From NCBI GenBank assembly GCA_030704615.1, contig CM060734.1, positions 63,566,042-63,630,041 on the forward strand: a stretch of 64,000 nucleotides of DNA. The letters run 5' to 3'. The notes beneath the pieces are model-generated. The model saw nothing but the letters and a program-made list of their open reading frames with translations, was not told the origin of the DNA and did no database searches. Positions within the stretch are counted from its first letter, which is position 1. Each line of letters opens with the position of its first letter. The position numbers and the translations under genes are program-made. Positions 46,276 to 58,291 of the stretch are shown here, in pieces. This stretch comes from Takakia lepidozioides (Eukaryota > Streptophyta > Takakiopsida > Takakiales > Takakiaceae).

Positions 46276-47835
46276 CGACCAATTTTGAAATAAAGCAATT
46301 TTAATGAATTTTAATTCAATAATTAGACTTGGAATGTCTGTGATCGTTGGTTTCGGCCACGCAATGATTTTGTTTCTGGGGCAATTTTGTTCTCTGCATT
46401 CAGCCCTCAGACCTGTGCGTTTGTGCCAAAATTCGAACCAAACAAAAATGAAAAACAATAAAACAAAAAAAACAAAATGTTCGCTTTGCTCACTATTCTA
46501 GAACTCTCTATGAAGAGTGATGGAAGTTGAAGACAAATTCACTTTGGAGGGCAAACGGGTGGCGAAATTGCGGTTCTTCGTCCAAATGACTTTTGATCGC
46601 TCCAAAATTTTGCACGCACGTTGCATATAGTCTCCCTGCGCCAGTGCTTTGAGAATAGGGCATTGCGAGCGGGCGAAACGCGGCCCAACCAGCCCCGCAG
46701 TCCATAGGGATGGAAAATAATGCATTCGAAGGGGAAACGGATGGTTGCCCGTGCGAATGATTTTGTTTGCTTTCAAACTTTGTCAGTGTGTTTGGTGCCC
46801 TGTCTTGCATGTCTCAAACGACCACGACAACAATCCAAATTCGTTCGATGGCCCAACAGACGGTTGCCCGTCCACATTCCCTCGACATCTTCAATATACC
46901 GTGTCACGGGTCCCTGAGGAATATGAGAGGAAACGAAATTTGTTCGATGGGCCAACGGCGCGTTCAAAGCTCATCCAGATTTGTTCATTGCGAAAAAAAA
47001 AACCTCTCATGGGTGAACGGTCGGTGCACCTATTCAACGGATGTGGTTCACGCACAACTTTGTCCCGCATGTGCTTCAGTACGTGTCCAACACATGCCCT
47101 CAGATTCAAGAGGGAAACAAACCATTAGGCCCCCGAACGATGTAGTCCCCCTTCGACCAATTTTGAAATAAATCGATTCTAATGAATTTTAATTCAATAA
47201 TTGGTCTTGGAATGTTTGTGATCGCCAGTTTCGGCAATGCAATGATTTTGTTTCTAGGTCAATTTTGTTCTCTGCATTCAACCTTCACACCTGTGTGCCC
47301 GTGCCAAAATTCGGACAAAAAATAAATAAAAATAAAAATCGCTTCGCTCACTATTCTAGAACTTTATATGAAGAGTGATGGAAGTTGAAGACAAATACAC
47401 TTTGGAGGGCAAACGGGTGGCGAAAATTGTTGTTCTGCGTCGAAATGACTTTTGATCGTCTCCAAATTTTGCACGCACGTTGCATATGGTCTCCCTGCGC
47501 CAGTGCTTTGAGAATCGGACCGAAAAAAAATCACAAGCGGACAAAACACGGCCCAACAAACCCCGTAGTCCCAGGGTATGGAAAGCAATGCATTCGATGG
47601 GGAAATGGATGGTTGCCCGTGCGAATGATTTTTGTTTGTTTTCATACTTTGCCAGTGTGTTTGGTGCCCTGTCTTGCACGTCCCGGACGACCACGCCATC
47701 AATCCAAATTTGTTCCATGGCCCAACGGATGGTTGCCCGTCCACATGACTTCCGTTTGCTCTCAAACTTTGCCAGTATGTTCGACATGCCATAAGAAGCG
47801 TCCCAATGTGATATCACATGAGACAAAATTCGTTC
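46276..47835 (+). repeat. Tandem duplication, 878-bp period, with internal short repeats (left arm)
   Basis: Unit 1 begins CGACCAATTTTGAAATAAAG at 46276, unit 2 CGACCAATTTTGAAATAAAT at 47154. Inside each, a motif like GGTTGCCCGTCCACATGA then TTTGCTTTCAAACTTTG recurs several times at ~100-bp intervals. The same arrangement is in the right arm (52990-54565). It lies directly upstream of the Penelope-like RT, so it could be that element's 5' repeat region. Open frames here are by-products of the repeats. Confidence 0.8.
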
Positions 47836-47953
47836 GACGGGCCAACGGATGGATAGCTATCGGACTAATACGGGGACAATTCAAATTCATTCAATGGGCC
47901 AACATTAATGTATTCGTTCACTCGTTTCTCATCTGGCATCCACATGTATTTTC

Positions 47954-49144
47954 TTGCTCTTTACTAGGAAGACTCCCCCCCAAGTAGAATGCAGGGTCAC
48001 CAACACTGCTATCCACAACTTTAGCAAGAGGGTTCTCTCCTTTGTGGAGCGACAACTCCTAGGCTTTGGTCTCAATTACATTCCTCGTCCTCTTTCCCCC
48101 TTCCCGATCTTCAATCATCACCGAATTCAACAATTTTGCTCGAAGCTTGAGGTTGCGAACGTTCTTCTCCGACAAAGACAACGATGAGGTTCCTCTTTGG
48201 CGCGTTCCGAATCCATCATTCAATCCGTCAGTGGAATCTCAACCGCTCGAGGCCGTCATTTGAGAAGGTAATGATCTTTTGTCTAGCCGTTTGGATCAAA
48301 TCGCCCGCAATGCACGACCTTGTCTGCCGAGACACTTGAGACTTGCTCTCAAAATATTGAGGTCGGATCCGGACCTTGTCATCAAACCGGCCAACAAAAA
48401 TCTTGGTCTTCTGCTTATGGATAAGTCTTGGTACATGAAAGAGGCGATGTGGCAACTCTCAGACACCGAAGTTTATCGTCCCGTGGATTCTGTACCGTGG
48501 GAAGAACTTTGGTCGAGGTTGGAAGTGTTAGCTTGCCATCCAATCTACAAGTTTGCGATCTCCATCCGCCAACGCCCTCGGTCGTCCATGGACTTTCGAG
48601 CTTGTGCTTTGTACTTCATTCCAAAGGTGCACAAACCCGTGTTTGTTGGAAGACCCATTTGTTCCTACAACAACTACATCTTCGAGCATGCCTCAATTTG
48701 GCTCCATTACCAACTCCTTCCGATACTTCTTAAGGAACCCACTCATTTGGTTGATTCTCTCACGCTTCTTCGAGAGGTTTCCCAACTCGAGGTCCCCTCG
48801 CATGCTCTTCTTTTTACATTTGACGTGGAATCTCTGTATCCCAGCATCTTCACCGAGCTCCGCTTGTATGAGCTCGAATGTGCTATTGGAGGTAATTTCA
48901 CCAAACACAAAAAAGACCTGATCATGACCCTCGCTGGATTAATCTTGAAACACCATTACCTTGAGTTCAATGGTAGTTTTTGGCACCAAATTCGCGGGAC
49001 GGCGATGGGGAGCAACTTTACAGTTGTTTATGCTTATTTGTTCCTTTGTCGGTTGGAGATGTACATGGAGTACGTGTGCCCATCGGAGCAAGAGCTGCTT
49101 TATCTTAACCGCTATATTGACAACGGCTTTGGCATCTGGGTAGG
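47954..49144 (+). pseudogene. Penelope-like reverse transcriptase, left copy (truncated at the arm junction)
   Basis: Shows LSFVERQLLGFGLNYIPRP, then after a frame change NNFARSLRLRTFF, a stop near 48261, then the palm: KPANKNLGLLLMD, FTFDVESLYPSI, GTAMGSNFTVVYAYLFLCRLE. These are characteristic of Penelope-like elements. The catalytic box reads YIDNGFGIW (expected YIDD). 18 bp are missing near 48560 relative to the right copy. After GFGIWVG the sequence leaves the element at 49144. Confidence 0.88.
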
Positions 49145-50264
49145 AACATTTGAGTGTTTTTGGAATGTTTCTTCATCACATTTGTTGGCAATATTCCGGA
49201 TGTCCCATGAAAGGAGGAAAGTATCACGGTAGACCTCCGATCCAGCATCCATCATCTCCTTTACCCGCTACGTGTGCTTCGCCATTATTTTGTTGATGCT
49301 TAGCCTTAACCGCAAGTTGTGCATTACCCATGCTTTCATGTCTTCACTGACGTGGGGAGCTAATGCAGCACGTCCAGTTTCATGTGCAGTCCCATGACAT
49401 ATCTCTCCAGCTCCATTGACGTGTCTCTTCTCGTAATATACCAACTCTGCAATTTCAGGGTCAACATAGCATTGCTTCACTACAAACCGACATACACATC
49501 CCCTCTTTATACCCTCCCCAGATTTCGTTTTTGTGGTCCTCATTTGTTTTGGTTTTTGCTCGCTGGCAGATCCCACAAGTCTTGGCTTTCTCCACTTCTT
49601 CTTGGGAGGTCGTGGTTTCCATTTCCTGGCAGCCATGGCGGAGGTTACCTCCAAGAGGGTAGTCGTCTTGTCCTCTGGCCCATATGAGCAGTGATACCTA
49701 CGAAAGAAACCATGGTACATTACTCATACTGCAATGGAGCGACTCCAAGACTCATACAGCAAGGGGCCCCCAATGATGACACGAAATAGTACTGTATTAC
49801 ATGGAGTTGACATAGTCTTACCTTGTTAGACTTAAGGCACTATTAGTGTGTGGAGCGAGGAGTGATCCATGTGGACAACCTCTTTGGCGATGTTTTGCGG
49901 AAAGTGCATGGCCCATCGGGGCGGGATGATTCCTCAGTTATGAAATCATTCACACGACTCCATGGAATGTAGGCCACTGAAGCGTTGTCTTCACCGGGAG
50001 GGATACCATGCCATTGATAGCGCCATTGTAAAACATTGTGATTGAAAGCACCTGCGTTCAGAGACTGCACTTGATTTCGCAGATTCGAAACAAGATGGGG
50101 GACAGCTTGGGGGATAAACTCTTCACTTCTGTCATGTACAGACATGTCGTTTCAGCAGCAGTCGGATTCACACTGCATGCACGAGTGTGAAACGCTGCTA
50201 CAATGGTGACCGGAGAATTTTGAGGACGATGATGAGGAGGAGGAAGATGGAGACAGGTGGACAA
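49145..50264 (-). pseudogene. Truncated transposon gene in the palindrome spacer (N-terminal zinc/DNA-binding-like part)
   Basis: Two exon-like pieces: ~50145-49860 (WSRVNDFITEESSRPDGPC) and 49700-49160 (RRYHCSYGPED, a Lys/Arg/Pro-rich stretch, GCVCRFVVKQCYVDPEIAEL, HVNGAGEICHG, then APHVSEDMKAWVMHNLRL and EMMDAGSEVYRDTFL). The spaced Cys/His pattern looks like the N-terminal DNA-binding part of FAR1/MULE-like transposases. An in-frame TAG is near 49257. The frame runs straight into the left-arm junction at 49145, so the arm has cut it. Confidence 0.55.
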
Positions 50265-51090
50265 TTGCCCGTACGAAAGTAATCATCTAGTACATGACAG
50301 AAATCATCCGGAGCAATGGATTAAAATATTTATTTAGAAGTTCAAATTTGAATTTTGAATCGATGTGTGACGATCCATGCATCTATGTGGAGGTGTCATA
50401 TCTTGGTGATGATGGATGTCTGTGTTACATGAGTGATGTGGATCTCCGGGATGATGGCTGTGTGACATAGAACATGTTCAACATGCATGGTTGTGTGACA
50501 TGATTCATGTATGACGGGTTTGAAGCGGCAACGAGGCGGGCGGGCGAGGGCGGCGGGCGGGCGGATGGGGAGCGACGCGTCGCGGCGACCGTGACCAACG
50601 TAGGAGCCGCCATGGGGTGAGGCGGGGGGTGGGGGGAGGGGAGGGCCACGTAGACAGCCCCGCTGATGGCGCATTAAACTCCAGAGCCTCTTCTATTACT
50701 TGCCCTCTCGACTTCTCTAGGTGTGGAGACACAAAAAGAGTTAAGGTGTTTTATTCCAAACAAGTTTCGCTTGATTGCTCAAGCTCATCAGTGGAACACC
50801 AAGAGATGAAGTCCTAAGAGCCAAGCCTATCCTTATATACTAGAAAAGCACCCTCACTATGTGCAAACGATATGGGATAATTCCCAAGGCAATAATAATG
50901 CCACTAAAGCACTAATTTAGCCTCCAAGTCAAGACTGCATTAATTAGTCAATGGTCCAAATTAATCGTTGGAACCCTTTGACTTTAACATCAATACTAGG
51001 GCTATAAAAGAGACAAAATTAATAATGCTAGGGATATTTGCACTACAAAATCATCCTATCATTCTAGATTTAACTAGTTATGAACTCAGC
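50265..51090. other. Spacer of the inverted repeat, no gene recognised
   Basis: Contains a G/C-rich block at 50525-50645 (GGCGGGCGGGCGAGGGCGGC) and AT-rich flanks. No protein family recognised. Confidence 0.5.
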
Positions 51091-51092
51091 TT

Positions 51093-52890
51093 TCAAGGAT
51101 TCCTCCAACAAATCATCGCTCGAGGAAGAAACCGAAGCTCCGGGACTTGCTGAAGCAACTCGTAGAGTCTAGGGCTTAGGGTGGCCTCCAAGTTTAAAGC
51201 TCGAGTATACGAAGAGTAGTCTAGCTTAAGAGCAAGGGGGGCCCGTTTACCCTCAACTTCGCGTTGCGTCTGTTGGTCGAGTAGAGCGGATCTGAGGTCG
51301 TAGGAGATCTTGGTGAAGCAACTCCGGATGAATGCCGCCGGATAACCTCGGGCTTGAAGACGTTTGTAAAACAAAAGTCACAAATGGTTGAACCCTTGGA
51401 TGATGCTTTCTCGTATTACGTACCGTTGGAGCTCGCTGATGACGAAAGCTTTATTTTGGTGATGTGGATGCCACAAGGACCAAGACAAGTATTGATACTT
51501 GTTCTGGGCTTTTTGATGACATCTAGTAGAGAGCCATCGAGTTTGGATGAAGTCGTCTCCTTTGAGGAAGGTGATATCCAAGATGTCGGCGGACGTCGGG
51601 CTTATGGCGGTCATGATTTTGATGCCATCAAACATGGAACCGTAGTTCCGTAACTAGGACCGGAGGCTCTTTTCGGAGCCTACCCAGATGCCAAAGCCGT
51701 CGTCGATATAGCGCTTAAGATAAAGCAGCTCTTGCTCCGATGGGCACACGTACTCCATGTACATCTCCAACCGACAAAGGAACAAATAAGCATAAACAAC
51801 TGTAAAGTTGCTCCCCATCGCTGTCCCGCGAATTTGGTGCCAAAAACTACCATTGAACTCAAGGTAATGGTGTTTCAAGATTAATCCAGCGAGGGTCATG
51901 ATCAGGTCTTTTTTGTGTTTGGTGAAATTACCTCCAATAGCACATTCGAGCTCGTACAAGCGGAGCTCGGTGAAGATGCTGGGATATAGAGATTCCACGT
52001 CAAATGTAAAAAGAAGAGCATGCGAGGGGACCTCGAGTTGGGAAACCTCTCGAAGAAGCGTGAGAGAATCAACCAAATGAGTGGGTTCCTTAAGAAGTAC
52101 CGGAAGGAGTTGGTAATGGAGCCAAATTGAGGCATGCTCGAAGATGTAGTTGTTGTAGGAACAAATGGGTCTTCCAACAAACATGGGTTTGTGCACCTTT
52201 GGAATGAAGTACAAAGCACAAGCTCGAAAGTCCATGGACGACCGAGGGCGTTGGCGGATGTAATTCCATTCTTTGGTGGAGATCGCAAACTTGTAGATTG
52301 AATGGCAAGCTAACACTTCCAACCTCGACCAAAGTTCTTCCCACGGTACAGAATCCACGGGACGATAAACTTCGGTGTCTGAGAGTTGCCGCATCGCCTC
52401 TTTCATGTACCAAGACTTATCCATAAGCAGAAGACCAAGATTTTTGTTGGCCGGTTTGATGACAAGGTCCGGATCCGACCTCAATCTTTTGAGAGCAAGT
52501 CTCAAGTGTCTCGGCAGACAAGGTCGTGCATTGCGGGCGATTTGATCCAAACGACTAGACAAAAGATCATTACCTTCTCAAATGACGGCCTCGAGCGGTT
52601 GAGATTCCACTGACGGATTGAATGATGGATTCGGAACGCGCCAAAGAGGAACCTCATCGTTGTCTTTGTCGGAGAAGAACGTTCGCAACCTCAAGCTTCG
52701 AGCAAAATTGTTGAATTCGGTGATGATTGAAGATCGGGAAGTAGGGAAGAGGACGAGGAATGTAATTGAGACTAAAGCCCAGGAGTTGTCGCTCCGCAAA
52801 GGAGAGAACCCTCTTGATAAAGTTGTGGATAGCAGTGTTGGTGACCCTGCATTCCACTTGGGAGGGAGTCTTCCTAGTAAAGAGCAAGAA
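51093..52890 (-). pseudogene. Penelope-like reverse transcriptase, right copy (extends past the junction)
   Basis: Same motifs as the left copy, but with an intact catalytic YIDDGFGIW near 51695. It continues through the arm boundary: LDITFLKGDDFIQTRW, YLSWSLWHPHHQNKAFVISELQRYV, then FYKRLQARGYPAAFIRSCF, all typical of the C-terminal part of Penelope-like RTs. Frame change near 52700, stop near 52580, in-frame TAG (~51653) and TGA (~51376). No GIY-YIG endonuclease is seen on either side, so it may belong to an endonuclease-lacking type. Confidence 0.88.
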
Positions 52891-52989
52891 AATACATGTG
52901 GATGCCAGATGAGAAACGAGTGAATGAATACATTAACGTTGGCCCATTGAATGAATTTGAATTGTCCCCGTATTAGTCCGATAGTTATC

Positions 52990-54565
52990 CATCCGTTGGC
53001 CCGTCGAACGAATTTTGTCTCATGTGATATCACATTGGGACGCTTCTTATGGCATGTCGAACATACTGGCAAAGTTTGAGAGCAAACGGAAGTCATGTGG
53101 ACGGGCAACCATCCGTTGGGCCATGGAACAAATTTGGATTGATGGCGTGGTCGTCCGGGACGTGTAAGACATGGCACCAAACACACTGGCAAAGTATGAA
53201 AACAAACAAAAATCATTCGCACGGGCAACCATCCATTTCCCCATTGAATGCATTGCTTTCCATCCCCTGGGACTACGGGGTTTGTTGGGCCGTGTTTTGT
53301 CCGCTTGTGATTTTTTTTCGGTCCGATTCTCAAAGCACTGGCGCAGGGAGACCATATGCAACGTGCGTGCAAAATTTGGAGACGATCAAAAGTCATTTTG
53401 ACGCAGAACAACAATTTTCGCCACCCGTTTGCCCTCCAAAGTGTATTTGTCTTCAACTTCCATCACTCTTCATATAAAGTTCTAGAATAGTGAGCGAAGC
53501 GATTTTTATTTTTATTTATTTTTTGTCCGAATTTTGGCACGGGCACACAGGTGTGAAGGTTGAATGCAGAGAACAAAATTGACATAGAAACAAAATCATT
53601 GCATTGCCGAAACTGGCGATCACAGACATTCCAAGACCAATTATTGAATTAAAATTCATTAGAATCGATTTATTTCAAAATTGGTCGAAGGGGGATTACA
53701 TCGTTGGGGGGCCTAATGGTTTGTTTCCCTCTTGAATATGAGGGCATGTGTTGGACACGTACTGAAGCACATGCGGGACAAAGTTGTGCGTGAACCACAT
53801 CCGTTGAATGGGTGCACCGACCGTTCACCCATGAGAGGTTTTTTTTTTTCGCAATGAACAAATCTGGATGAGCTTTGAACGCGCCGTTGGCCCATCGAAC
53901 AAATTTCGTTTCCTCTCATATTCCTCAGGGACCCGTGACACGGTATATTGAGGATGTCGAGGGAATGTGGATGGGCAACCGTCCGTTGGGCCATCGAACG
54001 AATTTGGATTGTTGTCGTGGTCGTTTGAGACATGCAAGACGGGGCACCAAACACACTGACAAAGTTTGAAAGCAAACAAAATCATTCGCACGGGCAACCA
54101 TCCGTTTCCCCTTCGAATGCATTATTTTCCATCCCTATGGACTGCGGGGCTGGTTGGGCCGCGTTTCGCCCGCTCGCAATGCCCTATTCTCAAAGCACTG
54201 GCGCAGGGAGACTATATGCAACGTGCGTGCAAAATTTTGGAGCGATCAAAAGTCATTTGGACGAAGAACCGCAATTTTGCCACCCGTTTGCCCTCCAAAG
54301 TGAATTTGTCTTCAACTTCCATCACTCTTCATAGAGAGTTCTAGAATAGTGAGCAAAGCGAACATTTTGTTTTTTTTGTTTTATTGTTTTTCATTTTTGT
54401 TTGGTTCGAATTTTGGCACAAACGCACAGGTCTGAGGGCTGAATGCAGAGAACAAAATTGCCCCAGAAACAAAATCATTGCGTGGCCGAAACCAACGATC
54501 ACAGACATTCCAAGTCTAATTATTGAATTAAAATTCATTAAAATTGCTTTATTTCAAAATTGGTC
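52990..54565 (-). repeat. Tandem duplication, right-arm copy
   Basis: Mirror image of 46276-47835; unit starts (minus strand) at about 54567 and 53690. Confidence 0.8.
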
Positions 54566-54589
54566 GACATTGTACCCGATCCCAAAGGA

Positions 54590-54611
54590 GGGCGGAGCTC
54601 CGCCCTCCCGT
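54590..54611. repeat. Perfect 22-bp palindrome, right-arm copy
   Basis: Identical to 46234-46255. Confidence 0.9.
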
Positions 54612-54845
54612 CGCCAGATTATCCTAAAATCCTTAACCATGGCTAATTCCATAGGGTTCCGACAACTCCTCATTTTTCTCACTATTATTACCACATACAT
54701 TAGCAGCTCCTCTATAGTTACAATCTTAACTACAATCGCCGCCATAGCGCGCCTCATAGCTTGCGCATCTCCAAGCTGCTCTCTCGTTGCTTTACCTCTC
54801 CTCCCCCTCCTCACAGGATTCACCTCCTTCTTGCGCAACTTTCAA

Positions 54846-55790
54846 GTTACCATTCAATCATCTTAAAGGGGGCTGCTATTTCATGAGCGGCATGAGCATG
54901 AGCGGAAAAAAAAAAAGCATGAGCGGGATGAATTGTGTCCACGGAAATAGGGTCATGTGGACTCGTCATAGCAATGAAATGCAACATTTTATTGCAAATT
55001 TGGTGGCAAGCCACGTCTATACAAGTGTGTCCTAACTGTCATAGCAGGAATGGGAACTACTCTCCTACACCTTCCGAGGAACTTGGCCCTCCTTCTTCCT
55101 CATCCCCCTCATCCCCCCCATCCTCCGAGCTCTGTGATGCATCGGTTGCAGTATGCCTCTCAAAAATGCCGTCCTCTCCTTGGGGGACTGTCCACCTCAC
55201 CTCCTGGGAATCTTCTGCCTCTTCTCCCCCACTTTCCTCAGCAGAATCCAACACAAATCTACGAGCCCGACGGGCTCTAATAGCTGCTGCCTCCTCCCTC
55301 ATCTTCATTTTCTTGAGGCTTGCCTCGTCTAAAATCTGCTGTACACGACTAGGTTCGGAACACCTCCTAATGGACACCGAAGCAAGCCGGGCAGCATAAG
55401 TAGGAAGGATGTAGTCCCTTTATGGACTAGGCATGAAATCCCCCCTGGCAAAAAAAGGCACGTTCCTCCTGCCCATGAACTCCGGTGTAGACGTCCCTCC
55501 TGCCGTACTTGGCATCCTACAGTAAGAACAAATCCACTTCAAGAATGTCAATACCAGCAGAAGCAGAAAGGGTAATAAGAGAGCGAAGGGAGGTGCCTCA
55601 CGAAATCTGGAGGCAACTTACAATGCGACCACTCACTCGTACACCGGGGGCTCCTCAGCCTCGATCCCAACTTGTTCCTCCCCCTGCTCCTTCTCGGATT
55701 TTTCCTCATCCTCCGAGGATGCCTCTTCCTCTTTCGGCAGACGTTCAGCCGTTGCAAGTTCCGAGTTGTTACCATTCAATCATTTTAAAG
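54846..55790. mobile_element. Composite ~0.9-kb insertion with ~22-bp flanking direct repeats
   Basis: Direct repeats GTTACCATTCAATCAT(C/T)TTAAA at 54846-54867 and 55768-55789 flank 54868-55767; the left arm has one copy at the equivalent place (~45985-46005). The insert begins with ~40 bp identical to the arm's own sequence near 58128-58168 (GGGGGCTGCTATTTCA…GAGCGGAAAAAAA), then ~830 bp similar to 61628-62479. That part includes the 3' exons of the methyltransferase-like gene with an intron, so it moved as DNA. Confidence 0.88.
55057..55775 (-). pseudogene. 3' fragment of methyltransferase-like gene inside the right-arm insertion
   Basis: Encodes, on the minus strand, NSELAAAERLPKEEEASSE-type acidic sequence, then (after an intron) MPSTAGGTSTPEFMGRRN, a stop, and a basic/acidic C-terminus (RRARRFVLDSAEESGGEE). 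Near copy of 61808-62475. The catalytic part is absent. Confidence 0.75.
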
Positions 55791-56566
55791 ACGATTTCCA
55801 GGTTTCTGCCCTCTACGACTACTCGCCACTCACTTTCTTGCAGGGGCCATCGTTCCCCGTTTCAAGGATGCTATTCCACCTGCCTGCGTAAGGCTCGTTT
55901 GCTTTCATATTTTGCCAGTATATTTGACATGTTTCTCAGTGCACCGCCAGCAGGCTTCTGCGCTGCTGCGAGTTCCTGCTATTTTTACGATTCTTAACAC
56001 AACATCTTCAAGTTTTGTTGTCTGGAGATGGGAGTTCTCCCACCCGCCCCTTTTCTATCAGCTCTGGAAGTATGACACGACGGAGACAAACCATCTTCAG
56101 CATACTGCCCTAACTGCGTCAAGCCTATCCAAAGACACCACCCCTGTGTTGCCGCTCGACTGCTCCAGCGTTTCTCACCTCAGTCGTCATGACTCGCTTC
56201 CTTGGATTTTTTCTAAAAACAGTGTCGCGCTGTGAAAGAGGTTGCTCCTCCATCCTCCCTCCCTGCATCAGAGAAAGCACTATACTGACCAAAACACATC
56301 CGCACTGCAACGACCTTCTTGACCTCTTTCAGCCACTGGCATTGCACAGTGTAAGCTCAGGTGGCCCTCTAGATACCCGCACAACACTGGCAACGGGGTT
56401 TGTACTCCTCGGAAGACGGCCCTTCACAGCAGTACTTGGTGGTTCAACATTTGTTTGTGCCTTCACAAATCGTGCCTCTGGTTGCCCCAACACGGCGATA
56501 ATCTCGACAAAGCTGCTATGCTCCAGCAACACACCAACATGCCATGGGAGCAGAGGCTCAATGGAG

Positions 56567-56642
56567 TGGAGGGGGAGCGGGCGGGGGCCCGGGCTGGGTG
56601 GACGGGGTGGGGTGGGGGTGGGGCCGGGGGGGGGGTGGGGAT
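56567..56642 (+). promoter_or_regulatory. Long G-run tract (G-quadruplex potential); C-rich mirror at 45114-45200
   Basis: At least eight runs of three or more G in ~75 bp, including a 10-G run. The left arm carries the complement on the plus strand. Likely to form G-quadruplexes and to be hard to sequence. Whether it is a promoter is inference. Confidence 0.6.
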
Positions 56643-58291
56643 TTGACAGGCGGGCTCCGGCAGCGCACGGGCGCAGGGCTCAGGCAAGGAGGGCCCACGG
56701 TCTCGCGCATTTAACTCCATGTCTAGTGTAAACCAAATTTATACATGCACAATGTTGAATGGCATACGTTATGAGTTAATGTCAAACTGAACGAAAAAGC
56801 TAGGGATGGACTGAAACTTCTGGACGGAAACTCGTGAACGGAAACGTCAACAGATGAATGAGATTTGGATGAAGTTTCGATGTAAGATTCTGGCCGTTCG
56901 ATCGGATTAGGGTAAGAACGGACGGTCATGACATGCTGTTTTAATTTAGGTTTTGGGGGCGCATCACAATCCCCCAAGTGGTCTTCATTTTTCATTGTTT
57001 CCTCGCTCTCTCTCTCTCGCTCTACTGTGTCTCGTAATCTTTGAGCCTGTGTACCTCTGTTGCTTGCATTCTAATTGCTTACACAATTCTGAGCCTGTTT
57101 GGAGGAGATGGAATGTTGTCAAAAGCTCGGCTAGCCTGTACTGATATACCGCTCTTGCTGTGGCTTGATATTAGCTTCTTTCAGGAACTGAGCCTGGTTT
57201 GTCCATCCATTACTCCGATTGATAGCATTGATCTGCACAACGAATTACTTCACCTCAATGTATTTTGTGAGCCCGCTCAATCGCGACTGTAGCAGAGAGG
57301 GAGAGGAGACTTTCGACATTTGAAGGAGTTTTGCGGACTCCGGTACCAGAGAAAAATCTTCCTCTCTTCCGTTTTCTATGAGATAGATAATCCGCATAGT
57401 CTTGACTACCTTATTCAGAGAACAATGAAGCTAGAGTAGGTTAATTTATCTTTTCACAGACCGTTGCTTCTCATTAGCTAGCTAATTTCATTTGCAATGA
57501 ACGAGCAGTATTATCTGCATTGGCTGTGAAGGATTTTTTGCACCATATCAAGATAACTCCATCCTTGCATGCGCACCCATATAAGAGTGGCGAAGTTTTG
57601 GAACGATGGAGACATTGAGAGGACATTGCAACTCTGTTAATCTGATGTGAATGAGAGAATATTAATGTGCAGCACCTGGTGCAGGAACACTAGTGCAGAG
57701 CGTTTCGATTGAGACAGGAGCGGATTGGCGGATGAATTGAGCGACAGGAGTTGCTAAAAGGCTAAACCTCTACTTACACGTAAGTGCTTCGACCTTGTTG
57801 ATGTGTTTGAAACTAATTTATTTGGTTCTTGAAAGGAGGAAGGTCTCCTAGTGGAAGGTCTCCTAGTTGTTTTCGTTGAGTTTTTGGATCTTGATACTGC
57901 CTTCGTTCAGTTAGAGCTAGTACCAACTGTGCCTTGGGAGCTCATGGTCCCTCTGGCCCTGGGGTAGTTATGGTAGAGTACTTCTTGTGTGGCAGATGAC
58001 TTGGGGAAAAAGCTGTTAACATTGCGGGCTGTCTATTCAGGTCTTCTCCCATCGTGTATCTTAATAAAATACTATCAAGGGTGGTCAGCCTGCAAGATAC
58101 AGCTCCAGATATGGCGGATACACCGGGGGCTGCTATTTCACGAGCGGCATGAGCATGAGCGGAAAAAAACACTCTAGGTCCTCACGCGAATTTCTCCCCT
58201 CCTGAGCGCTCGATCTGTGCCCGTCTTTCTTTCTTTACACCTTGCGTTCGCGGAGTTCCTTCCCGCTGCAGTGCTAGTCTGATAGCAACTC

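Larger units (their letters stand above)
42795..49144 (+). repeat. Left arm of a large inverted repeat
   Basis: 6350 bp, reverse-complement of 51679-59069 with very high identity by eye. The outer end is at GTAACTACAGATAACC (42795), inside the Crinkler intron. The inner end is at ATCTGGGTAGG (49144), inside the Penelope-like RT. It carries header exon, 5' region, an unidentified GC-rich region, hydrophobic ORF, 878-bp tandem repeats and a truncated RT. It lacks a ~0.9-kb insertion and ~105 bp that the right arm has. Confidence 0.95.

Noticed and set aside
46498-47990. Several 90-200-codon frames conserved between both arms
   Set aside because: They overlap on both strands in tandem-repeat DNA and are shared only because the arms are recent duplicates.
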